Origin: Pseudomonas paralactis
Lineage (GTDB): Bacteria; Pseudomonadota; Gammaproteobacteria; Pseudomonadales; Pseudomonadaceae
Assembly (NCBI RefSeq): GCF_001439735.1
Contig: NZ_JYLN01000005.1
Location: 248,001-312,000, forward strand
Direction of reading: 5' to 3'
Length of the DNA stretch: 64,000 nucleotides
Of this stretch, positions 42,193 to 50,489 are shown piece by piece (positions within the stretch are counted from its first letter, which is position 1; each line of letters starts with the position of its first letter). The notes beneath the pieces were generated by a model that had not been told where the DNA came from, did not search any database, and saw nothing but the letters and a program-made list of their open reading frames with translations. A program made the position numbers and the translations under genes.

Positions 42193-43602
42193 TCAATTTT
42201 GTTCATGGTAAGCAATTATCCATTCCCCCACGGTCATATCATAATCCTCCCACTCCTTTTCCCAGTTCGCTCTCAGAAAGCCACCGATTTCTTTTGGCTC
42301 CAAATCAAAAAGGTTGAGCCCCTCGCGCTCCATAACGTAGCGGATTCGTCGAGCTACTAACGATGGTGTTAGTTTTTTTACCGCCTCAACTGCAATCGAC
42401 TCACACCAAGAATATACAAAGCGTTCCCATGCAATTACATCTTGCCTAAATCGGGGAACGTCCGGAAAGTCGTACCCGTTTACATACCGCTTTTTAAAGT
42501 CTTCGTCTTGGGCAAGATGTATGTCCTGCTCTAATTTTTGTATCAGCCGTTGCTCATAAAAGGTTGAGTTCAATTTTCCGTTTTTGCTTTCAAGGTAAAG
42601 GTTAGGGACAACTTCAGATGCCTCCAAATCGCTCCATACCTCCGCTAGCGCTCTCAGCAAAGCATCAATCTTTTCCCGACGCCAGCCAGCATCGTGCGCA
42701 CTGCCTAATAGCTTGGATATTTTTGCATGACGGGCAGATGAGGCTTTCGACTTCATGCGTGTACTATGTGACTTGTAGCATTCATACGAAATCCAGTCGC
42801 CCAAGTGGGTCCACACGCCATACCGAGATTTCCAGCGAGGCATTTCAGTTCCATCCATAGCGATGTCGCTGCTGCCGTTCATGTAGCCGTACCGTACAAT
42901 GTCTCGATCACCTTTCTCGGTGAAGTTGCGACTGGCGAAGATCTTTGCAACCATCTCTTGAGGTAAAACCTTTTTTAGCTGAATATTCAATATCGCGAAC
43001 TGCGGGGCGTTTCTATATTGAGCGGCAAGCAGGCCACGTTGCAGCCAGGTGTCGAATCCAAAAGGCATCGCGCCAGGCACGATGCTCTTGAATCTTGGAA
43101 GGTAGAGCTTTGGTATTTGGCTCGGCCAGACCTCCGCACCCTCAATCACTGTTGTAAATTCGGTATCGAAAGTTGCGAGGATTCTAGAAAAATAATCCGC
43201 AATATCCGCATCGTGTTGAATCGCTAAGTCGAGGTTTGCGAACAGCTCCGCATTCCTGTGGCCGAGAAATGCTGCATTCGTAGCGTTCGCCGAACCGAAT
43301 AACAATCTGCGCTTTCGTCTTTTCGGTGCCTCCTTGCGGATGAATTCGAAATAAAAGGCTTTCATGTGCATGAGGCCTGCTGTCCGGCCTAGACGAACCT
43401 GAAGCTTTACACCTTTGCGGCGAGCTTTATGTAAACCTTGTAGGTCCTCGGGTCTGACACCATCATCCACTAACAAACAGAGCCGCCGGGGATTCATGCG
43501 TTTAACCAGCGCATCCATGAATTTCACGTCTACGTAAGGCGCGATAACCAGCGCCAAATCCAGTTGATATCCTTCCGGGACCGAGAGTAAATCAAAGCTC
43601 AT
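42193..43602 (-). CDS. Phospholipase D-like nuclease of the defence block
   Basis: A 469-residue protein with one PLD-type HKD site in the N-terminal third: the HMKAFYF His and Lys, followed by FGSANATNAAF. A single motif implies a dimeric nuclease, as in Nuc or BfiI-type enzymes. An N-terminal Rossmann-like part (LDLALVIAPYVDVKFMDALV) precedes it; the C-terminal ~300 residues are helical, charged and not recognised. The ATG has GGAA upstream. It lies 37 bp after the HNH gene. Confidence 0.78.
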   Translation of the reverse strand: MSFDLLSVPEGYQLDLALVIAPYVDVKFMDALVKRMNPRRLCLLVDDGVRPEDLQGLHKARRKGVKLQVRLGRTAGLMHMKAFYFEFIRKEAPKRRKRRLLFGSANATNAAFLGHRNAELFANLDLAIQHDADIADYFSRILATFDTEFTTVIEGAEVWPSQIPKLYLPRFKSIVPGAMPFGFDTWLQRGLLAAQYRNAPQFAILNIQLKKVLPQEMVAKIFASRNFTEKGDRDIVRYGYMNGSSDIAMDGTEMPRWKSRYGVWTHLGDWISYECYKSHSTRMKSKASSARHAKISKLLGSAHDAGWRREKIDALLRALAEVWSDLEASEVVPNLYLESKNGKLNSTFYEQRLIQKLEQDIHLAQDEDFKKRYVNGYDFPDVPRFRQDVIAWERFVYSWCESIAVEAVKKLTPSLVARRIRYVMEREGLNLFDLEPKEIGGFLRANWEKEWEDYDMTVGEWIIAYHEQN

Positions 43603-43639
43603 CTGTATTTATTCCATTTCAATTGTCAATTGCTTTTTC

Positions 43640-44560
43640 TTAGAGTCTTTGTTTGCTTTTCATTAGTTGAGCCTTTCGATCATAATTGGCTCCAGCGTTA
43701 GAGCTAAAGCTGCCTTCGAGAAAATCTACTTCCTTTCCGTCAACGACCTTTTTTATCAATTTCACACCGATGCGTTTTAGTGGGTCATGTTCTTGAAGCC
43801 ACAACGCATATCCATCAATTGAGGGGCCTCCTAAATTGATAGTGAAATTGACACCGTATAGTAAAAATGTAAAGTATGTTTCGGGGTGAGGAGTAACAAT
43901 CAAATCATGCCCAAAGCCAGCCTGAACCCACTGGCCTGAATCTGGACGCTTCATTTGTGCATCCATCGAAAACAGTACTTGCCGGTGGTAAGGCCAATGT
44001 TTCACGCCCTCACCGTATCTTGCGAAACGTCTAATTGCGTCGTAAGCTGGGTGGTCAATAATAACATTGACGTCTCCTAGTTTCACATAGCGCAGAGCCA
44101 AAGCTTCCAAAGCCATCATTGCTAAAAAACGAGACATCTCTTTTTGTGGTGGATCAATCTCAATCTTAAATAAAAATGGTGAAAAGTCGGAATCTGTACT
44201 TATGCCAGAATGATATGCGTCAACGAGTTTTTGCTCAGATAGCTTTTCAGCGATTATCTGCAATTTTCCATCTGTGCTTTTTCGCAAATTAATTTTTATA
44301 TCAGTTCCAGCAATCCATCCTAAAACGGATGGGTAAGTGCCCTTCTTATTTGGGACTTGATACCAACCTCTGAGGTTTCGTATCGATGAATGGGAAAGCA
44401 CGGGGTTTTCTACTTTTCTAGCGAAATAATTATTGCACTTGTCGCAAACCAGTCCTTTTGGCAGGACCAGTCTTTTGCTTCCTATGGATTCGGGAATTAG
44501 ATGCTCGACACCCTTGGTGTCATGACTTTCTTCCTTGCAGAATAAACAGCGCACAATCAC
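43640..44560 (-). CDS. HNH endonuclease of the defence block
   Basis: A 306-residue protein whose first 55 residues are a zinc-binding HNH domain: CLFC, then EHLIPESIGS and CDKCNNYFA (CxxC ... EH ... CxxCN). The remaining ~250 residues are not recognised and may be a target- or phage-sensing domain. The start is a GTG at 44560; a second GTG two codons later is better spaced from the GAGGT and is an alternative. First gene of the three-nuclease operon; 228 bp separates it from the SIR2 gene. Confidence 0.78.
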   Translation of the reverse strand: MIVRCLFCKEESHDTKGVEHLIPESIGSKRLVLPKGLVCDKCNNYFARKVENPVLSHSSIRNLRGWYQVPNKKGTYPSVLGWIAGTDIKINLRKSTDGKLQIIAEKLSEQKLVDAYHSGISTDSDFSPFLFKIEIDPPQKEMSRFLAMMALEALALRYVKLGDVNVIIDHPAYDAIRRFARYGEGVKHWPYHRQVLFSMDAQMKRPDSGQWVQAGFGHDLIVTPHPETYFTFLLYGVNFTINLGGPSIDGYALWLQEHDPLKRIGVKLIKKVVDGKEVDFLEGSFSSNAGANYDRKAQLMKSKQRL

Positions 44561-44788
44561 CTCAAATGGTTATTAATGGAGTGAAATCGTATAATGATTC
44601 ACCACTCTGAACGGCGTATGGATTTGCCTAGGTCTGAAACGGTTTTTTTGCTACATTTCCTAATTTGTTCTTGGTGTTGGCCGACTTATCGCTGTCGAAT
44701 AATCTCTTTTTTATAGTTTTTGCGCCACTTTCGAATTATTGATGGCATGTTGGCCTGAGCCACGTATGACGGATGCATGCGTCCGCTG

Positions 44789-47700
44789 TCATCCACCGCG
44801 ACGACGCATCCTCACCATCAATTCTTGGTACCTAGCATCTTCGGTGAGTGTTGGAGCGGCTTGAATAATTTTGCTGAGACAGGATTTGAGGTCCGATGGA
44901 ATCCATTGTTGATCCTCTATCGTGAGGTTCAGGAGTAACAGGGCTTCTACCGGGAAGTCGGTGCAAACGGTGCTTTCATTCATTTCGTGAAGCAACGAAT
45001 GTGGATGCTCGATGGGCAGGAGCCAATCTCGAACTGAAGCCAAGGCCGCAGGAAATTTTTCGCCAGATACAATGGTTAGGCGTGCCAGTGAGGCGGCCAT
45101 GGCTGGGCTTACGAGTTGCTTTGACTTCGGCCAGATATCTCGCCAGAAAGGGAGAACTCGATTTTCCCAGTAAGTTTCCTTTTGCTCGGCAGCGCCCTCT
45201 AAAGCTTGTGTTAGAGCTTGCGCTGCGTCTTCGAGGCCTCGTTTAGGCAACTCTTTGAATGCAGATCTAAACTCCATGGCGGTATAGCCCTCAAGCGGGC
45301 CTAACGCTGCGTAAGTGAGAAAGGCTGCGAATTGCTGTGCGTGCTCTCCCAATTCTTCAAAATGATTGGCTGTATCCAAGAATTGATTTTTAAATGCAAG
45401 TAATAGAGGACGATACAAACGAGGCGACCACAAGAAGCCCTCCCATACGCCCTTTGCTTCAAATGGAGAAGTGCTCCAGTCGAACAATGGGAGCAAGCAC
45501 GATTCTGTCCAGGGGCGATCAACACGGAATAGGACGATCAACCTCGAACCGAGAATCACTCTGCCATGACGGTGTTTTTCTATAGTGGTGTCACACAGCT
45601 CGGTGAAAAGGTCTTTGATCTGAATCGGTAGACCATCGTTATCGTTGGGTTGTTTGGCCAGCCAGAGACTCAACAGCGCCTGGGTGACGTGACCAATTGG
45701 ATGGTTAATGGCATCGGTCACTGGATCGTTCAGCGGCTCGCCGCTGCTTGTAATTCCTGAATTTGGCTCAAGCGGCAGAGCCATAATCCGCCCGCACAAT
45801 TCTAAAAGGGTCGATTCATCATGTTTGATAACCTTGGACACAGCATCGATCCAATATGTAACGCTGCGGACGATCTCTGTCAGCAGGTCATCTGGCAGGG
45901 TCAGTATCCAGGGAGCTGAATACTGCCACGACCTCCTGGTACGACCTTTCTCGCCCCAAGTCTGAATAGCCTGCCGCCATCGATTAGCTGGCCATACCCC
46001 TTCTTCCGCGAGATCTCTCAATGCGTACACTGCGTTCAATGGATGCTTACGGCAGGTTTCGCGCCAGGTGTCTTCGTGATGTCCTGATTCAGAGGGAGGG
46101 GCTTTAAGCCACTGAACTAACTCATCTCTTTTGTTTGGTGCGACATCAATGCTCTGAATTTCTTCGTGGTCAGGTTCACCACTCATGCTCATCCAATGAG
46201 AGAACTCGTCGCTTTCGTTGGATGCAAGGCGCCATTTCGGATACGCACGTGACAAGGCTTTCAATCTTGCACATGCTGCTTTACCCAGCGATACGCCTGA
46301 GCTTTGCAACTTGGCGAGCCTACGCCATACGGCGCTGTCTGCGAGGTCTTTCCATGCCTCAGGCAGGATGTCATCGCGATACATGCGACGTGGCGGGCCT
46401 ACCAATATTGCGTTCTCAAGCCGTTTCTGATCTGCGGGTGCTAAGAAGCATCCCTGCAACACGATGAGTCGATACATTTCGCGCTTCGTAGCCACAGACC
46501 ACAGCCACCACGCATGATTTTCCAAAAGCCACTCGATCCACTGATGGGGTGGGATGCAGTTTTTCTGACTGGCAGCGAATAGTGCGAGACGCTTGTAAGT
46601 CGCAAACGGAAGTTCGGACCATTCATTCGCAATATGGTGGGCCCGCGGGATATTCTGGTCGTAGACGGATAGCCAGGAGTCCCGCAGGAGTTCGACCAAA
46701 GCCACCCAATCACGATTTTTGCGGTTCTGAGTATGGGGTGTGATCGATGGAAGATCCCAATGAGATCGATCGTTTTCTTCGTCCGCTTCGCCCAGTTCAC
46801 AAAGCAATTCCAGTGCATCCGTTAAAAGCTGCTGGAGATCTCTCTGTAGCAGAGGCAATGCAGCTCGCCATCGGCTGCTCGTGAAATTACGAAACACCGA
46901 ATAGATGTCGTCCGATGCCAGGGTTAATTTCCATTCAACAAGGTCACGAATTCCTCTAGGTACGGTGGGCTGGTCGGACTCTTCTTGCCAGCGAAATGGT
47001 TTCGATAACGTGATCATTGGAGCGAGTAACTCGCGTAGCTGAAACCGTGCAGTCAGCGTTAATCCATACCGTTTGAAACGCTCTTGCCAATCGTAAAGGG
47101 CTGAATCGTGCCATGGCTGTTTGACCCTACCAGTTAACAACAGCCGCCATAGGATCTGCATCAACCGGCTTGGATGTCCTTTTGGAGCATTTTTTTTGAT
47201 TTCTGCCAGCTCAGAGGTTTGTCCCCCGGTCTCTAGTCGAGAAAAGAAGCCCAACCGCTCCTCTATTCTCCAGCGGAACTGCTCATTCATTCGCCCGCCG
47301 CGATCCACTATCCATAGAAGTAGGTCGGGATTATCTAGATGCCGAGCCAGCCAACGGCCGATGTGACCCATTACATCATCCCACTGTGAGCCGGAATCAT
47401 TCGACGAAACCAGTGACATGGAGGGAGCGAGTGGGTAGGGCACCGGTCGTTGTACGAGGCTAAATTTTAGTTTTTTATCAGTTTCATTTTGGGGAGTTAC
47501 ACCAAACCGATTCAAGTCGGTATGGCGGTATCGGTGGTCTGCAAAAGCCTCAAGCCAGTCAAGAGGAGGGACCGGATTGAAATCGGCAAAAAGACGAGCA
47601 GGTAAACCAGATTTATCAGAAAGGGCCCACAGCACCCGCCCTACATAGTCATCCTGCCTTGTGCTGGCCGATGGGCGACTTTGAGCATGAGTGACGACAA

Positions 47701-48610
47701 AGCGCTCCTTACCCATTACCCCGTCTCTATATACTTCTCCCCAAGCTTGGAGCGTCAAGTGCAGCGCCGAATGATCATAGGTACCAGCCGGTACGTTGTA
47801 GAGTATCGGGGTAACACCTTTCGCTTCCCACTCTTCTTGCCGGGCTTCCTCTTCTCCAGGAGAGCTTGAGCCAAAGGCCCATGCATTTGGGGTGATCTCA
47901 CCCTGCATCCTGTCAGCAGCTATCGCATCCCTCATGTATCTGAGAACGGGGTCATTAATGCTATACCCAACGAAGCAAACGACATAGTTACGAAAGAGTT
48001 CGCTTACGAATCGAGCCGCCCACCGTTCGACCAAGTAGGCCAGACCGAAATCGCCACTTGTGACTACGAGACGGTTCAGGCCTGCCTCATCAGGAATTTT
48101 AGGCAATACACCATGCAAGTAGACCAATCCGTCCCAGCGACTATTTTTCGGAATAGGCAGCATCGGGGCCGAATAGGATTGAAATTTCTGAGAGATTTTT
48201 TTCGCTGCGGTATCGAAAATGCGGTCGAAGTTTGTAGTCACTAGACGAAGCTTGCCATGCCGGGTACGGGCGAGCCTCAGCAATGCTGCGTGTGTGTCAA
48301 TAGCACCTTTCTTACGTAAGTTTGGTTTTAGAGCCCTGCAAAGAGCTTGTCGGACGGCGAAACGGCCTCCATTTATTCGTCGTTCGAGCAGGTCAAGAGT
48401 CGCGTCAAATTGGTAATTATTGAAGGCTTTTTCTTCGGCACCGCCAAGCTCATCGTGGACTTCTTCATAGATCTGTTCCACCAGGCCTTTGAAGTCGGTT
48501 AGACCTGCTGGATAAGAAATACCTGCTCCGCAGAAGAACACCACGCGGCCCTCCTCGTGGGCCTGGAGCAGATCGTCCGGGATATCTGGTCCATCAGTTA
48601 CAAATTGCAT
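44789..48610 (-). CDS. SIR2-family anti-phage protein, DSR1-like
   Basis: A 1273-residue protein. The N-terminal SIR2 domain shows the NAD-binding GAGIS (28-32), TTNFD (125-129), the catalytic-type LHG (165-167) and VVCFVGYSINDPVLRYM. The ~900-residue helical C-terminus resembles large defence-associated sirtuins (DUF4020-type, DSR1-like), which deplete NAD+ on infection and abort phage growth; that subtype is from memory of lengths and is tentative. Start ATG after GGGGAAAGGGA. GC content is intermediate between the nuclease genes and the core genome. A stand-alone defence gene, or a partner of the nucleases downstream. Confidence 0.8.
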   Translation of the reverse strand: MQFVTDGPDIPDDLLQAHEEGRVVFFCGAGISYPAGLTDFKGLVEQIYEEVHDELGGAEEKAFNNYQFDATLDLLERRINGGRFAVRQALCRALKPNLRKKGAIDTHAALLRLARTRHGKLRLVTTNFDRIFDTAAKKISQKFQSYSAPMLPIPKNSRWDGLVYLHGVLPKIPDEAGLNRLVVTSGDFGLAYLVERWAARFVSELFRNYVVCFVGYSINDPVLRYMRDAIAADRMQGEITPNAWAFGSSSPGEEEARQEEWEAKGVTPILYNVPAGTYDHSALHLTLQAWGEVYRDGVMGKERFVVTHAQSRPSASTRQDDYVGRVLWALSDKSGLPARLFADFNPVPPLDWLEAFADHRYRHTDLNRFGVTPQNETDKKLKFSLVQRPVPYPLAPSMSLVSSNDSGSQWDDVMGHIGRWLARHLDNPDLLLWIVDRGGRMNEQFRWRIEERLGFFSRLETGGQTSELAEIKKNAPKGHPSRLMQILWRLLLTGRVKQPWHDSALYDWQERFKRYGLTLTARFQLRELLAPMITLSKPFRWQEESDQPTVPRGIRDLVEWKLTLASDDIYSVFRNFTSSRWRAALPLLQRDLQQLLTDALELLCELGEADEENDRSHWDLPSITPHTQNRKNRDWVALVELLRDSWLSVYDQNIPRAHHIANEWSELPFATYKRLALFAASQKNCIPPHQWIEWLLENHAWWLWSVATKREMYRLIVLQGCFLAPADQKRLENAILVGPPRRMYRDDILPEAWKDLADSAVWRRLAKLQSSGVSLGKAACARLKALSRAYPKWRLASNESDEFSHWMSMSGEPDHEEIQSIDVAPNKRDELVQWLKAPPSESGHHEDTWRETCRKHPLNAVYALRDLAEEGVWPANRWRQAIQTWGEKGRTRRSWQYSAPWILTLPDDLLTEIVRSVTYWIDAVSKVIKHDESTLLELCGRIMALPLEPNSGITSSGEPLNDPVTDAINHPIGHVTQALLSLWLAKQPNDNDGLPIQIKDLFTELCDTTIEKHRHGRVILGSRLIVLFRVDRPWTESCLLPLFDWSTSPFEAKGVWEGFLWSPRLYRPLLLAFKNQFLDTANHFEELGEHAQQFAAFLTYAALGPLEGYTAMEFRSAFKELPKRGLEDAAQALTQALEGAAEQKETYWENRVLPFWRDIWPKSKQLVSPAMAASLARLTIVSGEKFPAALASVRDWLLPIEHPHSLLHEMNESTVCTDFPVEALLLLNLTIEDQQWIPSDLKSCLSKIIQAAPTLTEDARYQELMVRMRRRGG

Positions 48611-48706
48611 TCCCTTTCCCCATCAACCGTGCCGAATGTGCACGGAAGCCTATTTAGCATGCGCTGGAGCTGGTTAGCCATGCTACCTTCGCCGACGCGA
48701 ATTTGC

Positions 48707-48916
48707 TTAGGACAAAAAACTAGGGGGTGACCCTATAGCCGGCCTCAAAAGAAACTCATGGCCAGCAGGCGACATATTTTTCCATTTGAAATCGCTAATT
48801 TGCTCAGGCGTTTCGCCTAGCAGCGTCATGAGGTCAAGCTTGACTCTGCGGGAAGTGTGTCGGGGAGTTCTGGATTTAGATTTTTTAGGGCAGGGGCAGG
48901 ATCCTCCTCTAACCAT
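48707..48916 (-). CDS. Small uncertain open frame upstream of the SIR2 gene
   Basis: Sixty-nine codons (starting MVRGGSCPCPKKSKSRTPRH) within the 554-bp stretch from 48611 to 49164. No family is recognised and no convincing ribosome-binding site is seen; it may be a toxin-module remnant or nothing. The same gap contains a run of nine G residues at 49021-49029 and otherwise nothing I can support. Confidence 0.2.
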   Translation of the reverse strand: MVRGGSCPCPKKSKSRTPRHTSRRVKLDLMTLLGETPEQISDFKWKNMSPAGHEFLLRPAIGSPPSFLS

Positions 48917-49164
48917 CAGGTGTTTCCATTTTCACGACGCCATTGCACACCTCCACAATATTCCGGTGACCTGAGGAGTTTTGCATTGCTTGATTTGCCA
49001 ACAGATCATCCTGGCATCTAGGGGGGGGGCTTGCACCGCCGGTTGTTGCGGCAGACTGGCTAACTTCACGTCGCAATATTTCTCCATCGGGTCTGAAGTA
49101 GCTTGCAACGCTATTCGCTGAATATGTCGGTCGTTACTGCTGTGGGAAAACGATGTGCGCAGTT

Positions 49165-49461
49165 TGGAGCCGATGTTTGGAAACTCTATACATTACTCTT
49201 GCTAGAACCGTCGAGGGGCAGACAATGTATCGAGATCAATTGCCGTTGCCGCAAGCTCTATCGATGACTCAGGCCGATGTAAAGACGTCATTCGGCATGC
49301 CCTCAGAGTCGAAAGGTCCGACCTCACTTCCCCTTAATAGCAAAACAGGCGGATGGGATGCCTATAAGCTCGACTCCTTGATTCATACGAGTGCCAAAGT
49401 GTTATTCAAGTGCGCGCAGGATTATCAAGTTAGTACTGTAGTTTTCGCTCTCCTCGATTAG
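49165..49461 (+). pseudogene. Truncated DUF6392 immunity-gene remnant beside mtlR
   Basis: The frame reads CLETLYITLARTVEG, then MYRDQLPLPQALSMTQADVK and FGMPSESKGP, which aligns with the second half of the immunity protein at 40243 (ELPPPLTIKMSRIDVHRLFG, then APFESKEPV). The N-terminal half is missing or out of frame. No toxin gene precedes it. With the mtlR end that follows, it mirrors the arrangement at 40243-40864. Confidence 0.75.
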
Positions 49462-49511
49462 CATTTCTTAAGTAAAATCGTTCTCGCCCGCGAATGTGGG
49501 CGCGATGACGT

Positions 49512-50417
49512 TCAAGCCAAATTCTGCTCCGTCAACCGCTGCACCGCCAACCGCCGATAGTGAGACGGCGTCATCCCCTTAAGCTGCTGAAACCGCCGAT
49601 TGAAGTTGGAAATATTATTGAACCCCGACTCAAAGCACACATCCGTCACCGCCTTATTGCCATCGGCCAGCAGCTCGCACGACTTGCTGATGCGCAGCCG
49701 ATTGACGAATTCAATAAAAGTCCGCCCGGTGGCCTGCTTGAATACCCGGGAAAAGTACGTCGGCTTCATCCCCAGGTACTCTGCCACTTCCTCCAGCGGC
49801 AGCTCTCGGGCGTAGTGGGCGAAGATGTAGTCCACTGCGCGGTTGGTGCGGTCGATGCTGTGTTCGTCGGCTTGCTGCGAGGTGGTCACGCCGGACAGCA
49901 GTTGGTAGTCCTCACAGGCACTCAACACTTCCAGCAGGATAAAAAAGTGCCCCAGGCGCGCTATGCCGTTGGCGTCCTCGATGTTCTGCATGAGGCTCAT
50001 GGCTTGGGCGATGGTTTTTTTGCAGCGAAATTCGATGCCGTATTGGGCGCGTTCGAGCAACGGCGCCAGGCGTTTGAGCTCGGTGAAGATATGGCTGCCA
50101 TGTTCGAACAGTTCATCGGTGAAGTTCACCAGCATGTCGCGCTTGGGAACCACTTCGTCCTCCTCCACCTGGCTGATCCAGTTATGGGGCAGGTTGGGGC
50201 CGGTGAGGAACAGGCTTTCCGGGTAGAAGTTGCCGATGTAGTCACCGATAAACACCTTGCCGGAACTGGCGACGATCAGGTGCAGTTCATATTCCTTGTG
50301 GAAGTGCCAGCGCACCAACGGGCAGGGGAAGCCATGCTGACGATAGATGATGGACAGACCGTTGTGATCGTCCATCAGTTCGTAGGAAGGGTCGGTGATG
50401 CGCGTTGCTCGGGTCAT
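49512..50417 (-). CDS. mtlR: AraC-family activator of the mannitol operon
   Basis: A 301-residue regulator matching the described P. fluorescens MtlR in length and layout. The N-terminal cupin-like domain (HFHKEYELHLIVASSGKVFI) senses the polyol; the C-terminal AraC domain has two helix-turn-helix units (LPLEEVAEYLGMKPTYFSRVFK and VTDVCFESGFNNISNFNRRF) and ends KGMTPSHYRRLAVQRL. It should activate mtlEFGKDYZ, now about 12 kb away. A diverged copy of its 3' end lies at 40794-40864. Confidence 0.92.
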   Translation of the reverse strand: MTRATRITDPSYELMDDHNGLSIIYRQHGFPCPLVRWHFHKEYELHLIVASSGKVFIGDYIGNFYPESLFLTGPNLPHNWISQVEEDEVVPKRDMLVNFTDELFEHGSHIFTELKRLAPLLERAQYGIEFRCKKTIAQAMSLMQNIEDANGIARLGHFFILLEVLSACEDYQLLSGVTTSQQADEHSIDRTNRAVDYIFAHYARELPLEEVAEYLGMKPTYFSRVFKQATGRTFIEFVNRLRISKSCELLADGNKAVTDVCFESGFNNISNFNRRFQQLKGMTPSHYRRLAVQRLTEQNLA

Positions 50418-50489
50418 GCTGCCGTCGCTTTATTGTGGTCGCTGCGTAGGATAATGCCCCGTCGCGCGCGACCTCGCCAGCAGCAGTGT

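Noticed and set aside
49021-49029. Nine-G tract as a phase-variation switch
   Set aside because: It lies in a stretch with no supported gene and is not placed between promoter elements I can identify.
37521-49511. Search for an integrase, tRNA attachment site or transposase in the island
   Set aside because: None was found; the only flanking repeats are the DUF6392/mtlR modules, so classical site-specific integration is not supported.
49512-50417. mtlR as a pseudogene damaged by the island
   Set aside because: The frame is full length (301 codons) with both helix-turn-helix units; only the copy at 40794 is a remnant.
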